Positions 44,401 to 53,400 of a stretch of DNA of 64,000 bases are shown piece by piece. The DNA lies in assembly GCA_003116995.1 (NCBI GenBank), contig BDSL01000143.1:1-64000 (forward strand). Direction: 5' to 3'. The position numbers were made by a program, and so were the translations under genes. This stretch comes from Yamagishiella unicocca. Its lineage: Eukaryota > Chlorophyta > Chlorophyceae > Chlamydomonadales > Volvocaceae. How positions within the stretch are numbered: position 1 is the stretch's first letter; the number at the start of each line of letters is the position of its first letter. The notes under the pieces are model-generated. The model was not told the DNA's origin. It did not search any database and was given only the letters and a program-made list of their open reading frames with translations.

Positions 44401-47400
44401 ATGTGCTCTCCCGGGCAGTCCGCGGGTGGGAGGTGACTCGAGTGGTGAAAACCGTTTTACGCGACAGGTGACTCGGGTGGGGGCGAGGAGGGGGCGAGGA
44501 GGGGGCGAGGAGGGGGCGAGGAAGGGGCGAGGAGGGGGCGAGGAGGGGGCGAGGAAGGGGTGAGGAAGGGGTGAGGAAGGGGCGAGGAGGGGGCGAGGAG
44601 GGGGCGAGGAGGGGGCGAGGAAGGGGCGAGGAGGGGGCGAGGAGGGGGCGAGGAAGGGGTGAGGAAGGGGTGAGGAAGGGGCGAGGAAGGGGCGAGGAAG
44701 GGGCGAGGAGGGGGCGAGGAGGGGGCGAGGAAGGGGCGAGGAAGGGGCGAGGAGGGGGCGAGGAAGGGGCGAGGAGGGGGCGAGGAAGGGGGGCACAGCA
44801 AGGGAGGCAAGGTGAGGCGCGGGGGTAACTGATCTCGGATCTGTGGCCGCAGCCCCCTCCCTTACTTCACCGGGCACTTGGGAGCACGGGTTTCCTTTCC
44901 ACCTTGAGTGGACCGGGGGGGCATCGCCCGGGAGCTAGCTGCCGGGTGCACCGACCCAAAGACGTACCGACCCACCGACCCTCCGACCCCCCCACCCTCG
45001 AATGCCTGGGGGGCCACCACCAATGCGCCAGGTCGGGGCTCGCTGCCCGGCGCACCGACCACCCACCCACCCACCCTCAAAACGTCTGTCCTAAAGGGTT
45101 TTTTCCCTCGCCTCCACGGGTCTTCCTCGAAACCCACCCTCGAAGGCCGCCTGCACGCAGGTGCGGCAGGAGCCGCAGGCGGAGCCGTTGGACGCGCAGG
45201 GCGGCTGGTCGGGCGGGGGGCAGTAGTGGCGCACCCCGGGATCCTGCGGCTCAGGCTGGGACCTGCAGCGGCGGGGGGGCGATGGTGGGTGGAGGGGTCG
45301 GGGCTCAGCCGCGGCTCGAGGCAGGTACCGTGGTAGGGGCCAACCCTGGAGCTCTTTGGCCCGCCAATAAGGCCCAACTAATTCTTTCGCGTACTCTGCC
45401 CCAGACCAGCAAGGCGCAAATCCTTCTTCTCAACCTGAGGACAACCGGGTCACTAAGGCCCACTTTCGACAGGTATCGTGGTAGGGGCCAGCACTGGAGC
45501 TCTTTGGTCCGCCTCGAATCCTCGTCCTGATCAATAAGGCCCACATTCGACCCAGGTCCACCCCCCTTGCCCCCCCTTCCTCCCCGTCCCTGAGCCCGCA
45601 ACCTCCTGGCAGCCCCCTCTTCCCTCTACCCCCACCTGCAGCATGACGGCAGGTCGGGTGACAGCCAGCTCATGAAGTCGTCCAGCCAGGAGGCGGCGGG
45701 GGCGGAGATGAAGGAGCGGTCGGGGTCGCGTGCGGCGGCGGATACCTGGCACCGGACGAGGGGATGGCGCGGGAAGGGAGTTTGTTGGATGGGCGGTTGT
45801 TCGCTTGTTGCCCCGTCTCCCTCCCCCTACGTCTCACACGCAGTCTCCTCCCTTTCTCCTCACCTCCCCACCTCTTCCTCGAACCCAACCCGTCTAATAG
45901 AGTTTCGGGGGCTTTAACGAGTCGGATTTACGTGTCTGTTAAAGTGCCGACCAACCGGCTCCTGTCAAACCATCCTCCGTCTCCCTGGCCCCCCCCCCTC
46001 CGACTCCCTGCCTCCCCCCCCCCCGCCTCACCCTGTTCATGAGCGAGTCCTGCTCGCACCCCGACACCGCGCACAGGCGCTCCACCTGGCGGGATGCGGG
46101 GTGCAGGTCCAGGTTCCGAACCACCAGCAGCAGGGGGGGACCCACGCGGAGGTAGCGCATGATGTCGCTGGAGGGGGGGGGGGTAGCGGGAAGACCCGGG
46201 GGGGGAGAGGAATGGGGGGAGGCGGGGATGGAGGGAGGGGGAGTTAGAGGCAGGGCAAGGGGCTGGGGTTGGGGTTTGGGACCCGGGGCTGAGGAGGGGA
46301 CTGAAGGCCGTGTCTATGCGGTTTTTTATACGCGTTTCTACGCTACCCCCTCCCCCCCGACACAAATACACAAACACGCAGGTCCCCCTCCCCCCCCGCC
46401 CGCGTGGACCTCTACGGCCCATACCAACGATCTCCCATACGTCGTACGACCCAGGAGCCTTCTCGCACCTGTAGTACGGCTGCAGGTACGAGTCCCTCGG
46501 CAGGGCGACCGCCTGGTCGAGACCGATCTGGCGCAGGGTGCGGGCGGGGGGGGGGGGGGAGGAGGGGGAGGTACGACAGGTTGACGGGCGGTCGGCAGCG
46601 GCGGGACGGCACCACCGCTCCTTGCCATACCCCTCGTGTTGCCGCCGCAAGCCGTCAGTCAGGACCAATTAACCCCCTCCACACCGCAAGCCCGCCCTGC
46701 CCCCTGCCACCCTGCCCCCTGCCTCTCATACCTGCCGCAACAGGTTTCCTATACTTACCGTGACCCACCCACCCCTGCTCCCCCTTCTGCTCCCTCCCCA
46801 ACCCCCTCCCCTCCCCCCCCCCCAGTCACCTGCAGCGACGGCAGTGCCGCCAGGCAGGCCAGCAGCGAGGCGCTGAAGAGCAGCAGCACCCCGCACTGGG
46901 CGGCGGGGAGGGACAGCAGGGGAGCGTGGACCCGCTCGAAGTAGGCCTGAGGGGAGAGGGAGAGGGGGGGGGAGAAGACCCGGTTAGGAGACAGGAGATG
47001 GAGGACAGGAAGTAGCCGGCGGGAGCGTGAGGGGGCGTCACGGAGGGGTGGGTATGGCGGCAGGGGGAAGGGGCGGGGACAGGCAGCTAGGAAAGGAGGC
47101 AGCAGCAAGCGGTATCCCCTCACATCCACAGCTTGCCCTTGCAGACGTGCCGTCGAGGACCTACGCATGGGGCCTTACTTTCCGGGCCGCAGTCGCCACC
47201 GACCCACACGACCCCTCTCTCCTCCCCACCCCTCCCACCTGCAGGACCCGCTGCAGCGACCAGTACGAATGCTCGTCCACCTCGCCCTCGCTGCTGGGCC
47301 CGATGTACGGCGGCTCGTCGTCCTTGTCCAGCTGCATGATGGCGCCCTCCGGCGCGGAGTAGGGCTGTCCCACGGAGCTGTTTGTGTGCGGAGCGGGGTG

Positions 47401-50400
47401 CCGGGACACAGGGGCGGAGGGACACAGGGGCGGAGGGACACAGGGGCGGAGGGACACAGGGGCGGAGGGACACAGGGGCGGAGGGACACAGGGGCGGAGG
47501 GGACACAGGGGCGGAGGGACACAGGGGCGGAGGGGACACAGGGGCGGAGGGACACAGGGGCGGAGGGACACAGGGGCGGAGGGGACACAGGGGCGGAGGG
47601 ACACAGGGGCGGAGGGGACACAGGGGCGGAGGGGACACAGGGGCGGAGGGACACAGGGGCGGAGGGGACACAGGGGCGGACGGAGGGGGAGCGGCTTAGC
47701 GGGAGAGGGAGAGACAGGGTTGGGCTTTAAGGGACTCTAATAGGGTTTGTTGTTTTTCCTAAAGAATCCGCGAAAATCCACGGCCAGCAAACCAAGCAAG
47801 GGGGGGGGCATCGGTCGGTAGTGGGGCCGCCAGGCAGGGAGGTCGGTCCGCTGCTGGCTCCGGAGGGTATGAGAGGAGACCCGTGGGTTGGCACCGGAGG
47901 GTATGAGAGGAGACCCGTGGGTCGGCACTTAAAAGTAAGCGCAAAAGAATAGCAGAGGTGCCGGGAAGCAAGGGCGGCAGGATGCGGTGTTGGGAGCGCT
48001 CGTGTCGCCGATCTGCACAGAGAAAGGAAAAACCAATTTTCAGGCCCCGTTACATGTACGGGCATCGTCCCCTCCTGGCCGCCTGCCGGCCTGCGTACCT
48101 CGCTGCCGCTGTCGCCGCCGCCGCCGCCCTCCGCGCCGCCGCCGCGCCTCCGCCACCCCTCGCCGCCGCGCCCTCCCCGGCCAGCTGCACGCAGGGCAGG
48201 CAGTCCAGGCGGCGGGACTGCAGCCGCCGCACGTCCAGCACCAGAAGCGCCGCGAACACGGTCACCTGGAGGGAGGCGGGGGGGGGGTATAAGGGGGATA
48301 CGAGAATCCGCGAATCCACGGCGGACGACGGCGGGGGGGAAGTTAGGGTTTTAGGGTTTAGGAGTTTAGGGTTTTAGGGTTTCAGGGTTCACCTGGAGGA
48401 AGGCAGGGGGGGTAAGGGTTTAGGGTTTTTTAGGGTTCACGGGGAGGGGGTCCATGGGCTTGTCGTACAATCGTCTCAGACGGCGGCGCTGTTCAAAGCC
48501 TGGTAGTGCCGTGCAAACCAGCAGCCGCACGGCTCCAGGGAGGTCCTGATACCTGTCCGGCCCCGCTCCCCCGCCACAACATCGGCGTGGCCCCGCCTCC
48601 TGGCTGCGACCCTTACCCCCAACCGCCGCCTGGAACCGCCAACCGCCAACTCCCAACCCCTGACCCGCAACCGCTACCCCCCACCTGCAGCGCGAAGTCC
48701 AGCGCCACCGCCGCCGCCGCCGCCAGAGAGAAGTTCCGGACTGCCGGCATGGACGTCAGCAGGCCGCCCAGCCCGAACGCCGCGACCTCGCAGCTGGCGG
48801 CCAGGGTGATGGAGGGGCCGGCGGAGGACAGGGCCAGGGCCAGCCGCTCGGCGGGGGGAAGCGCATGGTCCTGGAGGGTGGCATGAAGACCGGGGGGGTG
48901 TTACAATAAACGAACCGGTAACGCGAGGGGGGAAATGTAGCGTGTGCATAGCCTTCGGGGGCGGCGGTATAAAACCCGGTATGGCGGGCCGGGGGGGGGC
49001 CGGGGGGGGGGGGCAGCGAGAAAACGGAAATAGTAAAACAACCCGGGAGGGAGAGGGAGAACAAGGAAAGCTAGTGGTGTTCGGGTGGGGGGGAGGCGGC
49101 GTAGATTAGCGAGTTCGGGTTCGGGGCTGGGGTCTGGGGTGAGGAGGCTGTCGGAGGAGTGGCCGCCGGACCAGTGGCCGCCGGACCTGTCAGTGCCTCT
49201 CACACCCACCTGCTTCCCCATCGCTGCCGCCATGACGAACATGTTGTCCACCCCCACCGCCAGCACCAGGAAGGGGATGACCTCCATAATGATGAGGGTG
49301 CACCACAACCCAGCGGCACTCACGATGCCCAGAGCGCCTGCAGCTCCACGCGAAGGGGGGGGGACAATAAAAGAACCGGTAACGCGAGGGGGGGGGTGTT
49401 TCGAGGCGCGCGTTTTTTCGAGGGGTAGGACGAGAGAGGCGGGTCCAGGGAGGCCAGCGGCGGCGGCGGCGGCGGCGGAGCGGTGGGGGTTTGCAAAGAG
49501 ACCCGGTTGAGGGGGGGGGGTAGGGAGGAGTCGCCAGGGCATCGCAGGGTTATTATTCAAAACACGGCGGGGAATGTGCAGTGCCGTACAGGGTGAGTGC
49601 CGTACCGATCATGGTTCCGCAGGTCGCAAGAGGTTGACGGTTCCGTCGGGGACCAGTCATCGACGGTTCCGTCGGGGACCAGTCAGCGCCCCCCAAATCT
49701 CCTCCGAATTCCCAAAACCGAATACCCAAACTCTCTAAAACCCTAAAACCTCGGACCCTTCACGCACCCGCGACGCTGGCGGCCACGATCACCACCCCCG
49801 CCAGTCCCAGCGACGCCCGGCTTGTGATCGCCGCCCGCCGCAGCAGCTGCCAGGCAGCTGCCAGCCCCCGGCCCCGGGCAGCCCGCCAAGCGCTCCAGGG
49901 GGGCGGGAAGGAGCCCAGCGCCGCGGCGATGTACAGCAGCATGATGCCGTACGACGCGGCGACGGTGACGGCGTCGGCGCGGCTCTCGCGGGTCAGCTCG
50001 TCCTGTACGGACCTTGGGGCCGGAGGGGGCGGGGGGAGGGGGCGGGAGGCTGTTGGGGTGGGTCGGGTAGTTTCGAGGAAGACACGTGGATGCGAGATAT
50101 GTTGCTACACAGGGTTTCCATCCAACACACCGACAGCCCCTCCCAGCTGCTCCCCCACAGGCAAATCCATCCAACACAGCAATAGCCCCTCCCAGATCCC
50201 CGCCCCCCACAAAAACACACATTGTCGTATGTACGGGCTGTGCCGTACACCCACGTGGCGCCGTACCGCGTCCTCGCCCGCCCTAACCAGCGCCACCATG
50301 TACGGACAGGCCCAGCCCCCCACACCACCACCACTGCGCCCCCTGCCGCCTCCGTTGCCGCTGCCGTACCGTTCCGTCGAGAAGGAAATCGTCAGGTTGG

Positions 50401-53400
50401 CAGCCGCCGCCGCGGGCGCCAGGCGGGACCTCGCGAGCGCGATGAAGGCGGTCTCCCAGGCGAGCGCGGCGGCGCGGAGGGCGGGGTCGGAGGAGACGGG
50501 GTACGTGGTGACGAAGGCGGTGGCGCCCGAAGAGTAGTTGCTGCGGGGGTTGGGATGCGTGGAAAACCCGTGTACGAAAGGAAAACCGTTTTGGGTACAA
50601 CGCACCCGACCGACAGAGGCGTGAAGAGGGGGGCTTGGAAGGCGTAACCAAGGCCGTGGCAGCCCGTCCCTTCCACCCTTCCTCTTGCCCCACCCCCGCC
50701 CCTTACGTGAACGCGGCTGCCCCCGGGAAGCCCCCCAGCACCACGTGGGGGTCCATGGGGGCCTGGAAGGCGGAGCGGCATTCGGTGTACCTGATGGGGG
50801 GAAGGGGGGTTGCGAGGAAGACCCGTGGATGCGAGAAGGGGGGGGGGGGGGGGAGGGGGAAGGGGAAGGGGAAGAGATGGGGGGCAGGGGAAGATGGGTT
50901 TTCGCGACCTAGCGGTCATTACCATAGACGATTCTGGGACCGGCTCCCATACGGTCACCGCACATACACACACGCTCCCCCCACATACACACACGCACGG
51001 GGCGCACCAGTGTCCGAAGCAGTACTCCGGCGTCATGCGCCCGGGGGAGCCCGCGGGCCGGGCCTGCTCGGTGTCGTACAGCGTACGATTGAGTCGCCAG
51101 TACTGCAGTACGCTCTGGGTGGCGCAGGCGTCCCCGAAGGGTTTGTAGCAGATGTCGGTCAGGCGCACGGTGCGAGGGGGGGAGCCGGTGAGCTCCAGGG
51201 GGGCTGCGGGAGGGGGAGGGCGGGGAGGGAGGGGAGAGGGAGGGGAGAGGGAAGGGGAGGGTGGGGGAGGGCGGGAGAAGGCGGGAGAGAGCGGGGAGGG
51301 TATGAGAGGAAAACCCGTGGGGAGGGGGGCCGCAAGGTGAGGAGCTCAGGGCTACTTCCGGCGGGGGTGGGAGCTGGGCTAAGTTTGGTGGAGGGACCTT
51401 CGGGGGCCACCTCAGGGAGTTTGTAAAACCCTCAGGCTAGGCCCCCCGGCCTGACCGTCTAGACACCGACCACGCACGGATCGTGCCTGGCGACCCCCCG
51501 GCAGGCTGCATGCCGGTAGTTAGGACCCTCCCCCCTGGCAGCCCGCCCCCTCACCTTCCAGCTCGTCCACCAGCTGCTGCAACTCGAACAGCAGCCGTAT
51601 GTTGGCGGGCGTCACGATGGGGGGAGCCGGGGGGGGAGCGGGGGGGGGAGCGGGGAGACCGCCGCCGCCGCCAAGTCCCCGGGCCTCAAGCGCCCCCTCA
51701 ACCAGCCGCTGCTGCTCCCGCTCCCGCTGCTGCCGCTGCTTCATCTTGGCCAACGCTGTCGTGCCGGTGGTTGTGGCGGTTGTGGTGGTTGGTCGCGGCG
51801 GCTGTGTTGCCAGTATGAGCTGCTCCACCCGGTAGAAGGCGCCGAAGGACGCCTCGTAGGCAGCCTATGTACGGCATCACGTACGGCATCACGTACGGCA
51901 TCACGTGCGGGTGGGAGGGGGAGGGGTCGGCGGCGGCTGTAGCATGTTCCCGGGGGGGGTGGCGAGAAGACCCGGGTACACGACATAGGAAACGGAAGGC
52001 AGAAACCCGCCGGCGAACACTCTTCGGACAAACGTTCCAGCTTCCAGACGTAAGAGAGGGGTCCCAAAGCCGTGTGGCCCTGACCAAATACCAGCGGGCA
52101 GCAGCATTGGGTCGAAAACCCTAAAACCCTAAACCTCCCCCGACCATGCGCCAATTATCCTGTCCCGTCGCGTAAACGGTTTTCATGCCACCCCCTCCGG
52201 TCCTTCTCTGTAACCCCGCCGACGAGCCGTCTTCTCCCTCCCAAGCCGCGCGACCCACCTTTTCCCTGGCTGCCTGGCTGGTGGGGCCCACCCACAGCCT
52301 CTGCGGGTCCGTCTCCACCTTGAACCAGATAAGGCCCAGGCAGCACACCGCCACCAGCGCCACCCCACTGGCGATCACCGCCAGCGGGTGGTGCCCCACC
52401 AGCAGACCCTGGGGGGACGGGGGGGGGGCCGGGGGGGGGCGGGGGGTGGCAGGAAGAGCCGGTGACACAACATGGGGGCGGGGGGTGGCAGGAAGAGCCG
52501 GTGACACAACATGGGGGCGGGGGGTGGCAGGAAGAGCCGGTGACACAACATGGGGGCGGGGGGTGGCAGGAAGAGCCGGTGACACAACATGGGGGCGGGG
52601 GGTGGCAGGAAGAGCCGGTGACACAACATGGGGGCGGGGGCGAGCAGACCCGGTGGCGACACAGGGGCGGAGGTGGGCCCGGGGGCTGAGAGGGGCGGGG
52701 GGGGGGGAGGAGTCGGCGTTTTGGGGGCGACATGCGGTTCAAGCCGTGCCGTTTGGTGGTAATAGGTGGTGGTGGTAGGTGGTGGTAGTAGGTGGTGGTA
52801 GTAGGTGGTGGTAGTAGGTGGTGGCGGTGACAGTGCGGTGAGTTCCACTGGTCAGGGGCCCTAGTGTGCGAACCCACACCACTTTGCACCACTGAATGCA
52901 ATAGTAAAAGGATTCGGGTGGGTTGCCTAGGACAGATCAGTTACCAGAAAGTACAGCATTACCAAACACCCTGATCCCATCCCTCCCTTCCTCCTCCCCT
53001 TTCCTGCTCCCTTCCTTTCCTCGTCTGCAGCTTACCTTCCAACCCCTAACCTCCCAACCCCCAACCTCCCAACCCCCAACCTCCCAACCTCCCTCCCCCA
53101 CCATCCACCCCCGACCCCACCAGTCTGAGGTACCAGCGCTGCAGCAGCCGCTCCACCAGCGGGGGCTCGCCCCCACCGCCCACTTCCTCCTCCTCCGGGC
53201 CCCCACCTGCAGCCAGCCGCAAAGACCCGGGTGGTGATCCAGCCACAAGGACACGCCGGACGCTGTGACACTGCGGCGGAAGGGCGCCCGAGGGGTGCTG
53301 GCATCCGTACAGGGGTGCCGACATTCGTACAGGGGTGCTGGCATTCGTACAGGGGTGCCGGCCTTCGTACAGGGGTGCCGCCATCCGTACAGGGGTGCCG

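Noticed and set aside
44463..44877. Proline-rich minus-strand frame of 188 codons
   Set aside because: Produced by the 11-bp minisatellite inside an NPC1 intron.
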